Source: Tessaracoccus flavescens (GTDB lineage Bacteria > Actinomycetota > Actinomycetes > Propionibacteriales > Propionibacteriaceae). From it: a stretch of 64,000 nucleotides of DNA. Each line of letters starts with the position of its first letter. The stretch's first letter is position 1. The notes below the pieces were generated by a model. The model had not been told where the DNA came from, made no database searches, and saw only the letters and a program-made list of their open reading frames with translations. The stretch is taken from the NCBI RefSeq assembly GCF_001998865.1, contig NZ_CP019607.1, forward strand, positions 2,666,001 to 2,730,000. The letters are read 5' to 3'. The position numbers and the translations under genes are program-made. Below, piece by piece: positions 9,303 to 19,816 of this stretch.

Positions 9303-9941
9303 ATGGATGACGATCGGACGGCGAAGGCCAGGCTGAGGGACGCTGCGGTCGAACTCGTGGCCGAAGGGGGCACGAAGGCGCTGTCCGCCAGGGCGGTCGC
9401 CGACCGGGCGGGGCTTTCGCAGGGCCTGATCCGCCACCATTTCGGTTCCATGGCGGCGCTCCTGCGCGAGTGCGACGCCCACGTCGCCGAACAGATCCGG
9501 GAGGGCAAGGAACAGGTGATCAGCCCGGGGCCGGGCTTCGACCCCCTCTCGGCGCTCAACGTCGACGGACGCGAACGCGTCGTCGGCTACCTCGCCGCCC
9601 GGCTGACCGAGGACAGCGAACACCTCGACGGGCTCGTCGACACCCTGATCGATGACGCGACAGGGTACATCACCAAGGCTGTCGAGGCCGGCCTGATGCG
9701 GGGGGCCCGCGACGAACGCCAGCGCGCCGCGATCCTGACGGTCTTCTCGCTCGGCTCGATCGTCATGCACCGACACGTGGCCCGGCACCTCGGGGTCGAC
9801 CTCAGTTCCGCCGACTTCGCAAGCCAGCCCGGTTATCTCACCTACGTGCGGCTGCAGTTGGAGGCGTTCGCCGCGCTGTTCCAGCCTGAGGTCGTCGAGC
9901 AGTCCCTTGGCTACATCGACTCCATGGAGGAGGACACATGA
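9303..9941 (+). CDS. TetR-family transcriptional regulator
   Basis: A 212-residue regulator. The N-terminal helix-turn-helix is at about 8-55 (ARAVADRAGLSQGLIRHHFGS) and a helical ligand-binding domain follows. There is no ribosome site; ATG 9303 abuts an operator and has a -10-like box 6 nt upstream, so a leaderless mRNA is likely. It heads a +strand operon with an ABC exporter, overlapping the ATPase gene by ATGA. By context it represses the exporter and itself; the inducer is unknown. Confidence 0.88.
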   Translation: MDDDRTAKARLRDAAVELVAEGGTKALSARAVADRAGLSQGLIRHHFGSMAALLRECDAHVAEQIREGKEQVISPGPGFDPLSALNVDGRERVVGYLAARLTEDSEHLDGLVDTLIDDATGYITKAVEAGLMRGARDERQRAAILTVFSLGSIVMHRHVARHLGVDLSSADFASQPGYLTYVRLQLEAFAALFQPEVVEQSLGYIDSMEEDT

Positions 9942-10822
9942 ATCCCATCGAGACCGCGGGACTCACGAAGCACTACGGGGAATTTCCTGCGCTGCGTGAC
10001 CTCGACCTCGAGGTCAGGCCGGGGGAGGTGTTCGGCTTCCTCGGCCCCAACGGCGCGGGCAAGTCGACCACGATCCGCCTGCTGCTCGGGGAACTGCGCC
10101 CCACCAACGGGTCGGCGTCGGTGCTCGGCGCGACCCCGCGCGACGTGGCGATCCGCGCCAGGCTCGGTTACGTGCCTGCCGACCTGTCGCTCTGGCCGGC
10201 CATGACGGGGCGGCAGACGCTCGCCTTCTTCGCGAAGCTGCGAGGGGGAGTCGAGGCGACGCGGATTTCGGGGCTCGCCGAGCGGCTCGGCGCCGACCTC
10301 GACAAGCGGGTCGGGGAACTGTCGACCGGCAACAGGCAGAAGATCGGCCTGATCGCCGCCTTCATGCACCGGCCGGACCTGCTCGTCCTCGATGAGCCGA
10401 ACGCCGGGCTCGACCCGCTCGTCCAGCACGAGTTCTGGGCCATGATGCGGGAGGCCGCGGACGAGGGACGCACCGTCTTCCTCTCCAGCCACACGCTCTC
10501 CGAGGTCGAACGCGTCGCCGACCGGGTCGGCATCATCCGCTCCGGCGAGCTGATCGCTGTTGAACAGGTCTCCGAGCTGCGCAGGCGCCGGATGCGACAC
10601 GTCGAGCTCGAGATCGACGGTGACCTCCCGGCCGCCGAGCTCGCCGCGGTCGACGGGGTGCACGACCCGACGGTCCTGCCCGGCCGCGTCGAGTTCACCT
10701 TCGACGGCGACATGGCGCAGCTCCTCGCACACGTCACGGCACGCGTGGCACTGCGCGACATCCACACGACCGAGGCCGATCTCGAGGACATCTTCCTCAC
10801 CTACTACCAGGACGCGAGATGA
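9938..10822 (+). CDS. ABC exporter ATP-binding protein
   Basis: A 294-residue single ABC domain. Walker A GPNGAGKST is at about 38-46, the signature is the variant LSTGNRQK near 127-134, and Walker B LLVLDEPNAG is near 147-156. The DrrA/CcmA-type C-terminal extension is present. It energises the permease encoded next (4-nt overlap at both ends of the gene). TetR linkage suggests drug or lipid efflux, but the substrate is not predictable. Confidence 0.92.
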   Translation: MNPIETAGLTKHYGEFPALRDLDLEVRPGEVFGFLGPNGAGKSTTIRLLLGELRPTNGSASVLGATPRDVAIRARLGYVPADLSLWPAMTGRQTLAFFAKLRGGVEATRISGLAERLGADLDKRVGELSTGNRQKIGLIAAFMHRPDLLVLDEPNAGLDPLVQHEFWAMMREAADEGRTVFLSSHTLSEVERVADRVGIIRSGELIAVEQVSELRRRRMRHVELEIDGDLPAAELAAVDGVHDPTVLPGRVEFTFDGDMAQLLAHVTARVALRDIHTTEADLEDIFLTYYQDAR

Positions 10823-12462
10823 GCGCCGCCGTCGTGGCCCGGGGCCTCTCCGAGCAGTGGAAGGGGTTGACGGTCACCGCCGTCTCGGTCGGCGCGATGC
10901 TGCTGCTCGGGCTGTGGGTGTACCAGGACCTCGACCTGTCGATCTACGACGCGCTGCCCGAGGCGGCGAGGGCGCTGATGGGCATTCCCGCCGGCGCCGA
11001 CCCCTCGCTGATGGCCTACAACGAGATGCTCGCTGCGGTCGGTGCGCTCGCCTTCACCGGCGTCTCCGTCTCCCTCGGCTCCCGGGCCGTCGCGGCCGAC
11101 GAGGCGGCGGGGCGGGCCTCCCTCGTGCTTGCCACGCCGACGTCAAGGGCCGCCTTCGCCCTCGGCAAGGCTGGCGCGACGGTCGTCGCGATCCTGGCCG
11201 GAGGGGCCTTGCTGTGGGGCATCGCGGAGGCGGCACCGAGGCTGCTCGGAGTCAGCCTCGGCGGCTCGCACGTCTCCGCCCTGATGGCCCACCTCGTCGC
11301 GAACGGCCTGTTCCACGCCGGCCTCGCGTTCGCGATCGCGACCGGCCTCGGCAGCCGCTCCCTCGGAGGCGGTGTCGCCGCGACGGTGATGGTCGGCGGC
11401 TGGCTTGCCTCCTCGCTGCTGCCGATGTGGCGCGAGGGGGCGGCCGACTGGATTCCCTGGACCTGGTTCAACGGCTCGAAGCCCCTCGTCAACGGCATCG
11501 ACGGGGGACACCTCGCGCTGCTGCTCGGCGGGGCCGCCCTCCTGATCGCGGGTGGCGTGGTCGGCCTCTCGGTGCGCGAGCTGCGCACCGCTGCCGCGCG
11601 GCCCGGCCTCGTCCAGCGGCTCCGGGCGCTGCCCGGGGTGGGCAGGCTGCTGCAACCGACCGGCAGGGGCGCCTCGCTGTTGTCGATCCGGCTGGCCGGT
11701 CACCGGGTGCTCGTCGCTTACGTCTCGCTCCTGCTTGCCGGTGTGATGGGGCCCGCCATGCCAGCGATGTACATGGGGCTGCGCGACTCGCTCGATGGTT
11801 TCGCCGCCTCGTTCCCGCAGTCGATGGCCGACCTGTTCGGGGGAGGGGACCTGTCGACGGCTGCGGGCTTCCTCCATCTCGAGACGTTCGGGATGGTCGC
11901 CCCGCTGTGCGTCATCCTCGTCGTCACGGCGGTCGCGAACGCGGGTATCGCGGGCGAGGAGGCCGCCGGGCGGATGTCGGTGCTGCTCGCCCAGCCCCTC
12001 GGCCGAGGACGCGTCTACGTGGCGACGGCGGCGACGGTGGTCGTGTACAGCGTGCTGGTCTCGGGCCTGCTGTTCCTGGGCTGTTGGGCGGGGCTCGCCC
12101 TCGCCGATGTGGAGCTTCCCCTTGGCAACCTGGCTTGGGCCTGCCTGCTGCTGATGCTGCTCGGCTGGGCGTTCGGGGCGTTCGCGCTGCTGTTGTCGGC
12201 AGGCACCGGCCGGACCTCGGTGACGGTCTGGGGGACGACGGCGGTGGCGGTCGTCAGCTACTTCGGGTACACGCTGCTCAGCGCGGCAGGTCGTCGCGGC
12301 CTTGGGTGGTGGTCGCCGTTCTCGGCCTACCTGGAGGGCCCGCCGTTGGCGGAGGGTGCCGCGTGGTGGCAGCCGGTGTGGCTAGCGGTCGCCGCCCTCG
12401 TGTGCGGAGTTCTCGGCCTCGTCCTGTGGCTGCGCCGCGACGTCCGGGCCGGCCGCGCCTGA
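10819..12462 (+). CDS. ABC exporter permease (two fused ABC-2 halves)
   Basis: A 547-residue integral membrane protein with about 12 predicted helices in two ABC-2-like halves, joined by a cytoplasmic linker near residues 255-290 that contains basic stretches. It is probably an antibiotic- or polyketide-type exporter subunit working as a single permease with the preceding ATPase. The start at 10819 overlaps the ATPase stop (ATGA). The 3' end overlaps the convergent hypothetical gene by 81 nt. Confidence 0.85.
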   Translation: MSAAVVARGLSEQWKGLTVTAVSVGAMLLLGLWVYQDLDLSIYDALPEAARALMGIPAGADPSLMAYNEMLAAVGALAFTGVSVSLGSRAVAADEAAGRASLVLATPTSRAAFALGKAGATVVAILAGGALLWGIAEAAPRLLGVSLGGSHVSALMAHLVANGLFHAGLAFAIATGLGSRSLGGGVAATVMVGGWLASSLLPMWREGAADWIPWTWFNGSKPLVNGIDGGHLALLLGGAALLIAGGVVGLSVRELRTAAARPGLVQRLRALPGVGRLLQPTGRGASLLSIRLAGHRVLVAYVSLLLAGVMGPAMPAMYMGLRDSLDGFAASFPQSMADLFGGGDLSTAAGFLHLETFGMVAPLCVILVVTAVANAGIAGEEAAGRMSVLLAQPLGRGRVYVATAATVVVYSVLVSGLLFLGCWAGLALADVELPLGNLAWACLLLMLLGWAFGAFALLLSAGTGRTSVTVWGTTAVAVVSYFGYTLLSAAGRRGLGWWSPFSAYLEGPPLAEGAAWWQPVWLAVAALVCGVLGLVLWLRRDVRAGRA

Positions 12463-12969
12463 CCTCCGCTCGAGTTCCTCGAGCACGTCGCCCACCGGGT
12501 CGGCCATCGCGTTGGCGAAGAAGTGTCGCGCCTTGCGGTCCTTGTGCCGGAGCACGACGATCTGCTGGCGCGCGATCATGTTCAGCTCGGCGGTGGTCCC
12601 CTCGAGGGGCCACGTCTCCTTCGGCGCGTCGAGGGACTGGGGGAAGTGCACCGACGTGTCGCTGATCGACAGCGGGTACTCGCCCTGCGGCGAGACCGTC
12701 GAGCCGGAGGCGGCCAGCGCCAGGCTGCGTCGGTGGGTGTCGGCCTTGCGGAACATCAGCACTGCGGCCCCGCCGAGCACGACGACGCCCGCGATCAGCT
12801 GCAGTTGCAGCGGCTGCATCCGCAGGATGACCACGAGGCTGATCACGCACAGCAACGCGAGCACCCCGGTCATCACGTAGCCCATGATCATCAGCCGACG
12901 CACTTCCTCGGCCGGCCGCACCGGCGTCTGCTTCACCCAGTCGCGGTACTCGAACACCCGTGTTCCCAT
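12382..12969 (-). CDS. Hypothetical two-helix membrane protein
   Basis: A 195-residue protein. Two adjacent transmembrane segments lie at about 28-50 and 56-75, followed by a soluble domain of about 90 residues (YPLSISDTSVHFP..WPLEGTTAELNMIARQQIVVL) reminiscent of a PH-like bacterial fold, and an acidic tail. ATG 12969 was chosen over an upstream GTG at 13005; neither has a convincing ribosome site. The C-terminal 27 codons overlap the end of the ABC permease tail to tail. No function can be assigned. Confidence 0.6.
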   Translation of the reverse strand: MGTRVFEYRDWVKQTPVRPAEEVRRLMIMGYVMTGVLALLCVISLVVILRMQPLQLQLIAGVVVLGGAAVLMFRKADTHRRSLALAASGSTVSPQGEYPLSISDTSVHFPQSLDAPKETWPLEGTTAELNMIARQQIVVLRHKDRKARHFFANAMADPVGDVLEELERRSGAAGPDVAAQPQDEAENSAHEGGDR

Positions 12970-13023
12970 GCCGCAAGGGTAGGCCGTCGTGGCGCCGGTG
13001 CGCACGCCGCCCCGGGCATGAAC

Positions 13024-13062
13024 GACGGCGGCCCCGGAGGAGAGTTCCCCGGGGCCGCCGTC
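13024..13062 (-). terminator. cysK terminator hairpin
   Basis: Arms 13024-13037 and 13049-13062 form a perfect 14-bp GC-rich stem with an 11-nt loop, starting 8 nt after the cysK stop. Confidence 0.8.
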
Positions 13063-13069
13063 ACCTGGC

Positions 13070-13999
13070 TCAGTTGTCGAGCAGGCCCTCGAACAGGACG
13101 GTCGACAGGTAGCGCTCGCCGAAGTCGGGGACGATGACCACGATCGTCTTGCCCACGTTCTCGGGGCGGTTGGCGACCTCGACGGCTGCCGAGATGGCCG
13201 CGCCCGCGGAGAGGCCGACGAGGAGGCCCTCGTCGGTAGCGGCCTTGCGGGCGTACTCGACGGCCTGGTCGATGTTGCGGGGGAGGACCTCGTCGATGAC
13301 GGAGCGGTCGAGGATCTCGGGCACGAAGTTGGCGCCGATGCCCTGGATCTTGTGCGGGCCGGGCTGGCCGCCGCTCAGGATGGGCGATTCGGCGGGCTCG
13401 ACGGCGACGATCTTGACCTCGGGCTTGCGCTCCTTGAGGATCTGGCCGACGCCGGAGACGGTGCCGCCGGTGCCGATGCCCGCCACGACGATGTCGACCT
13501 GGCCGTCGGTGTCGTTCCAGATCTCCTCGGCGGTGGTGCGGCGGTGGATCTCGACGTTGGCCGCGTTGGCGAACTGGCGGGCCAGGACGCCGCCGCGCTC
13601 GGCTGCGATCTCCTGGGCCTTCTCGACGGCGCCGCGCATGCCCGCCGGGCCGGGGGTGAGCACGAGCTCGGCACCGAAGGCGCGCAGCAGGGCGCGACGC
13701 TCGAGCGACATGGTCTCAGGCATGGTCAGCACAACCTTGTAGCCGCGTGCGGCGCCGACCATCGCCAGCGCGATGCCCGTGTTGCCGGAGGTGCCCTCCA
13801 CGATGGTGCCGCCCGGCTTCAGCTCGCCGGAGGCCTCGGCGGCGTCGACGATGGCGACGCCCAGGCGGTCCTTGACGGAGTTGGCGGGGTTGTAGAACTC
13901 CAGCTTCGCGGCGACGGTCGCGTTGTCTCCTGCGATGCGGTTCAGCTTGACGAGGGGGGTGCGGCCGATGAGTGCCGTCACGTCGGGGTAAATGCTCAT
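13070..13999 (-). CDS. cysK: Cysteine synthase A (O-acetylserine sulfhydrylase)
   Basis: A PLP enzyme that makes cysteine from O-acetylserine and sulfide. Its 309 residues are full length for CysK. The PLP lysine K43 is in NPANSVKDR, the substrate loop is EGTSGNTG (68-75), and the phosphate cup GIGTGGT is near 175-181. The C-terminal LSAGAA block is intact. No cysE follows, unlike in many actinobacteria. It is a single gene with its own terminator, divergent from guaA. Confidence 0.95.
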   Translation of the reverse strand: MSIYPDVTALIGRTPLVKLNRIAGDNATVAAKLEFYNPANSVKDRLGVAIVDAAEASGELKPGGTIVEGTSGNTGIALAMVGAARGYKVVLTMPETMSLERRALLRAFGAELVLTPGPAGMRGAVEKAQEIAAERGGVLARQFANAANVEIHRRTTAEEIWNDTDGQVDIVVAGIGTGGTVSGVGQILKERKPEVKIVAVEPAESPILSGGQPGPHKIQGIGANFVPEILDRSVIDEVLPRNIDQAVEYARKAATDEGLLVGLSAGAAISAAVEVANRPENVGKTIVVIVPDFGERYLSTVLFEGLLDN

Positions 14000-14129
14000 G
14001 TCACCGGAAACCGTGTTCGCCCAGAGGATATTCCCGACCGGGCCAAGAATTTTCCGTGTCGATCCGGGTGGTGCGGGGTCGCTGCGCGGACGGCACAGGC
14101 GGCGTTGTGGTCTTTGGAGGCTTCTTCAA

Positions 14130-14135
14130 TAGAAT
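14130..14135 (+). promoter_or_regulatory. guaA -10 box (leaderless type)
   Basis: TAGAAT lies 7 nt before the guaA ATG at 14143, with TTGTGG at 14105-14110 as a weak -35 (19-bp spacer). A GGAGG at 14116-14120 is too far upstream to serve as a ribosome site, which favours a leaderless mRNA. Confidence 0.5.
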
Positions 14136-14142
14136 CACCCGC

Positions 14143-15693
<1,551 letters not shown>

Positions 15694-15700
15694 CGTGAAG

Positions 15701-15733
15701 CGGCCCCGTGTGGATCAGATCCACACGGGGCCG
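15701..15733. terminator. Bidirectional terminator between guaA and the PspC cluster
   Basis: Arms 15701-15716 and 15718-15733 are perfect 16-bp complements (CGGCCCCGTGTGGATC). It lies between convergent genes. Confidence 0.8.
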
Positions 15734-15753
15734 GTCAGTTCTCAGCGGGTCGC

Positions 15754-16020
15754 TCAGTACGAGCCGCCGCCGTTGTTGGTGTTCTTGCGGTTGTCGTACC
15801 AGTCGCGGGCCTTGTGCAGGCCGTCCTCGGCGAGCGTCTCGTTAGCGCCCTCCTTGGGGATGACCGCCCACAGGATCAGGTACAGGAGCACGCCACCGCC
15901 CGCGAACAGTGAGACGAGCACGAACGCGATCCGGATCAGCGTCGGGTCCACGTTGAGGGACTTGGCGATACCGGCGGCGACGCCGCCGATCATGCCGTTG
16001 CTGCTTCGAGTGAGCTTCAT
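15754..16020 (-). CDS. Small PspC-domain membrane protein
   Basis: An 88-residue protein made of one PspC domain. It has the basic N-terminus MKLTRSSNGMIGGVAAGIAK, the helix NVDPTLIRIAFVLVSLFAGGGVLLYLILWAVIPK and a short Gly/Asn tail. PspC proteins sense or relay envelope stress in the cytoplasmic membrane. Its start overlaps the stop of the preceding small gene (ATGA). It is the third gene of a minus-strand PspC operon, facing the divergent PspC kinase. Confidence 0.85.
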   Translation of the reverse strand: MKLTRSSNGMIGGVAAGIAKSLNVDPTLIRIAFVLVSLFAGGGVLLYLILWAVIPKEGANETLAEDGLHKARDWYDNRKNTNNGGGSY

Positions 16021-16220
16021 GACAGTTCCTTTCGATTCTTTCTCTGTCGACGGCCACGGCTGAGTAGTAGTCCGATCGTCCCTGCCGCGGCCAGGATCAG
16101 GGCCAGGATCGGCTGGATTGCGGGTTCCGAGATGAGGTTGGCGAGGAACACGACGACGGCGAAACCAATGGCGGCAAGGCCGAGCGAGATCGTCGCCACA
16201 TCGAGGGGAGCTCTATTCAC
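16017..16220 (-). CDS. Small two-helix membrane protein of the PspC operon
   Basis: A 67-residue protein with two hydrophobic helices (about 8-30 and 34-55) and a strongly basic tail RGRRQRKNRKELS. GTG 16220 overlaps the upstream PspC gene's stop by 8 nt, and its stop overlaps the small PspC gene's start, so it is translationally coupled on both sides. No characterised homologue is recognised; context points to envelope-stress function. Confidence 0.7.
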   Translation of the reverse strand: MNRAPLDVATISLGLAAIGFAVVVFLANLISEPAIQPILALILAAAGTIGLLLSRGRRQRKNRKELS

Positions 16221-17325
16221 GTGTTGCCTCCACGATATTGACCTTGGAGGCCATCGCGTCGACATTGACCGATACGTCGGGCCAGTCGAGCGACGCGTCG
16301 CCGGTGATGACAACCTCGCTGAAGGCCTGGTCCACGTCGATTCCGTCGACGGGGGTGCCGGGGAGGATGACGTCGACCTCGGAGCCGACGGCGATGATCT
16401 CGACGTGCTCGATCCCGGTCAGGTCCACCTCGCGGAGGTCGACGGAGCCGGACTCGGCGAAGTACTTCACGACGTGGGTTGCCGGATCGCCGTCCACAGT
16501 CGTGGAGGCCGCGGTGGCCAGCCAGCCGCACGCGACGATCGGCACCAGCATGAGGCCGAGGAAGGAGCGCGGGAGCCGGCGGTCGCGGGCGACCAGTGCG
16601 AACAGGACGGCCGCGAGGCCGAGCACCCCCGAACCGATCGCTATGCCGATCACGGGGCTGAGCCCGAGCAGCAGCACGGAGAGGAGACCGGCTGCCCAAG
16701 CCGCGAGGGTGATGAATAGGCCGGAGAGCCAGGCCGATTTCGCCGGTGGGCGGACAGGCTCCGGCAGCGGGTCGGGGGAGTAGAGGTCGACCACGGGCAG
16801 GGGTGAGGGGAGCGGGGCGGACGTGTGCGTCGCGGCACCCATGACCCGTCGCCACTGCTCGATCAGCGCCTCGTCGTCCAGGTTCTCCGCGACCCCGACC
16901 TCGCCCTCCTGGGCGAGGGTGCCGCGGTTGCGCATCAACCACCAGCCGAGCAGGCCGACGGCGAGGATCGCCAGACCCCACGGGAGCGAGGTGAGCGCCC
17001 CGACGGTCGCGACGAACATCGCGGTCGAGATGCCAACCACCGCCATCTGCGTCCCGTTGGACCAGGACCGCATCGAGGGGAGGATCGAGTCGACCGGGCG
17101 CTGTCCCTGGGGGCCGGGCGTGAGCACGGTGCCCCACGCGTAGAGGGCGACCCCGAGCCCGGAGCAGAAGGCCATGACAACGAAGGCGACTCGCACGATG
17201 ACGACGTCGACGTCGAGCCGGGAGGCGATCGCTCGGCTCAGGCCGGAACCGAAGCCGGAGGTGTCACGACGCCACAGCGAGTCGAGGCTCTGCGTGAGCC
17301 AGCTCTCGTCGAGGTCGTGTGCCAT
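16213..17325 (-). CDS. PspC-domain polytopic membrane protein
   Basis: A 370-residue protein. The N-terminal PspC domain is at about 20-70 (GLSRAIASRLDVDVVIVRVAF). About five further helices at 90-130 and 195-270 come next, followed by a C-terminal extracytoplasmic segment (290-370) of LiaF/DUF2154-like beta character. This is the layout of proteins that pair with LiaRS-like systems. ATG 17325 was chosen because the reading frame upstream loses PspC similarity. It is divergent from the PspC histidine kinase, so it is probably its target or accessory sensor. Confidence 0.8.
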   Translation of the reverse strand: MAHDLDESWLTQSLDSLWRRDTSGFGSGLSRAIASRLDVDVVIVRVAFVVMAFCSGLGVALYAWGTVLTPGPQGQRPVDSILPSMRSWSNGTQMAVVGISTAMFVATVGALTSLPWGLAILAVGLLGWWLMRNRGTLAQEGEVGVAENLDDEALIEQWRRVMGAATHTSAPLPSPLPVVDLYSPDPLPEPVRPPAKSAWLSGLFITLAAWAAGLLSVLLLGLSPVIGIAIGSGVLGLAAVLFALVARDRRLPRSFLGLMLVPIVACGWLATAASTTVDGDPATHVVKYFAESGSVDLREVDLTGIEHVEIIAVGSEVDVILPGTPVDGIDVDQAFSEVVITGDASLDWPDVSVNVDAMASKVNIVEATRE

Positions 17326-17439
17326 GCCATCCAGTGTGGCGCGCCGACCGGGCCCGGGGTATCGGGAGAGTCCCTGATGGTTCCCTGGTGTTGGCCCCCG
17401 CGGCTGGTCTCGGGGGTGTGCGCGTGTCAGGCTGGAGCC

Positions 17440-18693
17440 ATGAGCGACCTGCCCGTCCCCCAGGAGAGGCCTGCGCGCACGCCCCTGCGCAGGAGCCAGG
17501 ACGGGCGGATGATCGCGGGCGTGGCCTCTGCGCTCGCGCGCCACTTGAATCTCAGCGTCGGGCTCATCCGGATGGCCTTCGTGATCGCCGCCCTCTTCTC
17601 GGGGGTCGGCGTGCTGGCCTACGGCGCGCTGTGGGTGCTGGTCCCCCGCGACCGCGGTGCGGTCGCGGAGGCGCCGGGGCTGGAGACGGCGAGCAGGCGT
17701 GGCATGAGGCCGACCCGCGTGGCCTTCCCCAAGCCTGACGACGGCATCCTCGTCTCCGGCGGCCTGATCGTGATCGGCCTGCTCTGGTTGTTCGTCTCGG
17801 GCGGCACCGTTCCCGCGGGCATCTTCTGGCCGGCCGTGATCGGCGGCGCCGGTGTCATCGTGATCTGGCTCCAGGTCGACGAGCGCTCCGAGACGGCCAC
17901 CCCGCGCGGGAGCATCTGGCAGCGGCTGACCCGTGGCGGCGGAGCGATGAGCATCGTGCGCCTCGTCGGCGGCCTCGTCCTCGTCGTCGCAGGCATCAGC
18001 ATGATCCTCGCCACCCAGGTCGGCATCGCCCAGCTGCCAGGTGTGCTCGGCGCCTCGGCCGTGCTGATCGCTGGTCTGCTCGTGGTCGCCGCGCCCTGGC
18101 TGTATCAGCAGCGCGCGCGGGTCAGGCGGGCAGAGGCCGACCGGCTGCGCGCCGAGGCGCGGGCCGACATGGCGGCCCATCTGCACGACTCGGTGCTGCA
18201 GACCCTCGCGCTGATCCAGCGCCAGGCAGACGATCCGGGCACAGTCGCGACGTTGGCACGCAGGCAGGAACGCGAACTGCGCACCTGGCTCTACGGGGAG
18301 ACGACCCGCGCGGCCTCGCTGCGCTCCGCGCTCAGTGAGCTCAGCCAGGACGTCGAAGGACGCTTCGAGATCGACGTCGAGGTCGTGTGCGTGGGCGACG
18401 CCCAGGTCGACGACCGGCTCCAGGCGCTCATCCAGGCGACGGGGGAGGCCATCACCAACGCCGCGAAACATTCCGGCGCGTCGCGCGTCGATGTCTACGC
18501 GGAGGTCGAGGGCGAGCGGGTCGAGGTGTTCGTGAGGGACCGCGGGAAGGGCTTCGACCCGGAGGAGGTTCCTGCGGGGCGCATGGGCGTGAGAGAATCG
18601 ATCACGGCTCGCATGGAGCGGCACGGGGGCAAGGCCTCCGTCCGCTCGGAGCCTGGCAGTGGCACAGAGGTGAGGTTGGAGATCGGGCAATGA
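17440..18693 (+). CDS. PspC-domain sensor histidine kinase
   Basis: A 417-residue membrane kinase of the LiaS/DesK-like HisKA_3 class. The PspC domain is at about 17-70, further helices lie between about 100 and 225, the phospho-acceptor is H249 in ADMAAHLHDSVLQTL, and the ATPase N-box EAITNAAKHSG is near 330. The G-box follows. The stop overlaps the response-regulator start by 3 nt. It probably monitors membrane integrity or cell-wall antibiotics; the ligand is unknown. Confidence 0.9.
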   Translation: MSDLPVPQERPARTPLRRSQDGRMIAGVASALARHLNLSVGLIRMAFVIAALFSGVGVLAYGALWVLVPRDRGAVAEAPGLETASRRGMRPTRVAFPKPDDGILVSGGLIVIGLLWLFVSGGTVPAGIFWPAVIGGAGVIVIWLQVDERSETATPRGSIWQRLTRGGGAMSIVRLVGGLVLVVAGISMILATQVGIAQLPGVLGASAVLIAGLLVVAAPWLYQQRARVRRAEADRLRAEARADMAAHLHDSVLQTLALIQRQADDPGTVATLARRQERELRTWLYGETTRAASLRSALSELSQDVEGRFEIDVEVVCVGDAQVDDRLQALIQATGEAITNAAKHSGASRVDVYAEVEGERVEVFVRDRGKGFDPEEVPAGRMGVRESITARMERHGGKASVRSEPGSGTEVRLEIGQ

Positions 18694-19352
18694 GTGAGCA
18701 GAGCCTCGAACTGGCGCAGTTGCGCGTCGTCATCGTCGACGATCACGCGATGTTCAGGGCGGGGGTGCGCCACGAGATCGGCCAGCATTGCGAGGTCGTC
18801 GGTGAGGGCGAGGACGTCGCAACCGCCGTCGCCGTGATCGTCGAGACCGAACCCGACGTCGTCCTCCTCGACGTGCACCTTCCCGGGGGCGGTGGCGCCG
18901 AGGTGATCAAGCAGGTGCTGCCCGTCAAGCCGGAGGTCAAGTTCCTCGCGCTGTCCGTCTCCGACGCCGCCCAGGACGTGATCGGCGTGATCCGGGCGGG
19001 CGCCCGTGGCTACGTGACCAAGTCGATCAGCTCTGAGGAACTCGTCGAAGGCATGGCCCGCGTCGCAGGCGGGGACGCCGTGTTCTCGCCGCGCCTCGCA
19101 GGCTTCGTGCTCGACGCGTTCTCCGGCTCGGTCGATGTGGCGTCGATCGACGAGGACCTCGACAAGCTCAGCGCCCGCGAGCGCGAGGTGCTGAAGCTGA
19201 TCGCGCGTGGCTACTCCTACAAGGAGGTGGCCAAGGAGCTGTTCATCTCCATCAAGACGGTCGAGACGCACGTCTCCAGCGTGCTGCGCAAGCTGCAGCT
19301 GTCGAACCGTCACCAGTTGACGAAGTGGGCGACGGACCGCCACCTCGTGTGA
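18690..19352 (+). CDS. LuxR/NarL-type response regulator
   Basis: A 220-residue regulator. The receiver domain has the acidic pair DD at 16-17, phospho-acceptor D61 in VVLLDVHLPGG and a lysine in VTKS near 111-114. The LuxR helix-turn-helix is at about 155-215 (LSAREREVLKLIARGYSYKEVAKELFISIKTVETHVSSVL). It partners the PspC kinase encoded immediately upstream, and probably controls the divergent PspC operon, by analogy with LiaR. Confidence 0.92.
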   Translation: MSEQSLELAQLRVVIVDDHAMFRAGVRHEIGQHCEVVGEGEDVATAVAVIVETEPDVVLLDVHLPGGGGAEVIKQVLPVKPEVKFLALSVSDAAQDVIGVIRAGARGYVTKSISSEELVEGMARVAGGDAVFSPRLAGFVLDAFSGSVDVASIDEDLDKLSAREREVLKLIARGYSYKEVAKELFISIKTVETHVSSVLRKLQLSNRHQLTKWATDRHLV

Positions 19353-19387
19353 GCCGGCCCCGCCACCGGCGGGCTGAGGAGTCAGCG

Positions 19388-19419
19388 AAGCGGCGCCGAT
19401 CGGATGATCGGCGCCGCTT
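19388..19419 (+). terminator. Terminator of the kinase-regulator operon
   Basis: AAGCGGCGCCGATC (19388-19401) and its complement (19406-19419) form a 14-bp stem with a GGAT loop, followed by TTTACTTGG. It also lies before the convergent GlsB-like gene's end. Confidence 0.85.
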
Positions 19420-19439
19420 TACTTGGTTGTTGTGGAAGG

Positions 19440-19703
19440 TCAGGCCTTGCGCTTGGTGACCAGTCCGTAGATGAACAGGACGAGGAGGGCGCCGACGACA
19501 GAGAAGATCAGTCCCCTGAAGGAGAAGATCTCGTTGTAGCTGACACCCAGGAGCGCACCACCCAGGAAGCCGCCGAGGACTGCCCCGACGATGCCGAGGA
19601 GGATCGTGGCGACCCAGCCGCCACCCTGCTCACCGGGCATGATGGCCTTAGCGATGGCCCCGCCGAGGAGGCCGATGACGATGTATCCAATGATGGTTCC
19701 CAT
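19440..19703 (-). CDS. GlsB/YeaQ/YmgE-family small membrane protein
   Basis: An 87-residue, three-helix, glycine-rich protein beginning MGTIIGYIVIGLLGGAIAK, typical of the family formerly called transglycosylase-associated. The GEQGGGWVATILLGIVGAVLGGFLG motif covers the central helices. Relatives are stress-induced inner-membrane proteins of unknown biochemical role. ATG 19703 gives the canonical N-terminus; a longer start at 19745 adds a non-family extension. Confidence 0.85.
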   Translation of the reverse strand: MGTIIGYIVIGLLGGAIAKAIMPGEQGGGWVATILLGIVGAVLGGFLGGALLGVSYNEIFSFRGLIFSVVGALLVLFIYGLVTKRKA

Positions 19704-19790
19704 GTGTTCCACAATGCCGTGAAATAGATGAGTTGTAAACAACATCCGGCCCTGAACACCCCTGATTTCACTGGCGTGTCTGGTCAGGGC

Positions 19791-19807
19791 ATACCCCTAA
19801 TGGGTAT
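19791..19807 (+). promoter_or_regulatory. CsoR-like palindrome over the promoter of the next gene
   Basis: ATACCC-CTAAT-GGGTAT is a perfect 6-bp inverted repeat with a 5-bp centre, similar to actinobacterial CsoR (copper) operators. TATCGT at 19805-19810 resembles a -10 box 6 nt before ATG 19817, so a bound repressor would block the promoter. No csoR is in the window. Confidence 0.45.
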
Positions 19808-19816
19808 CGTGGGGTC

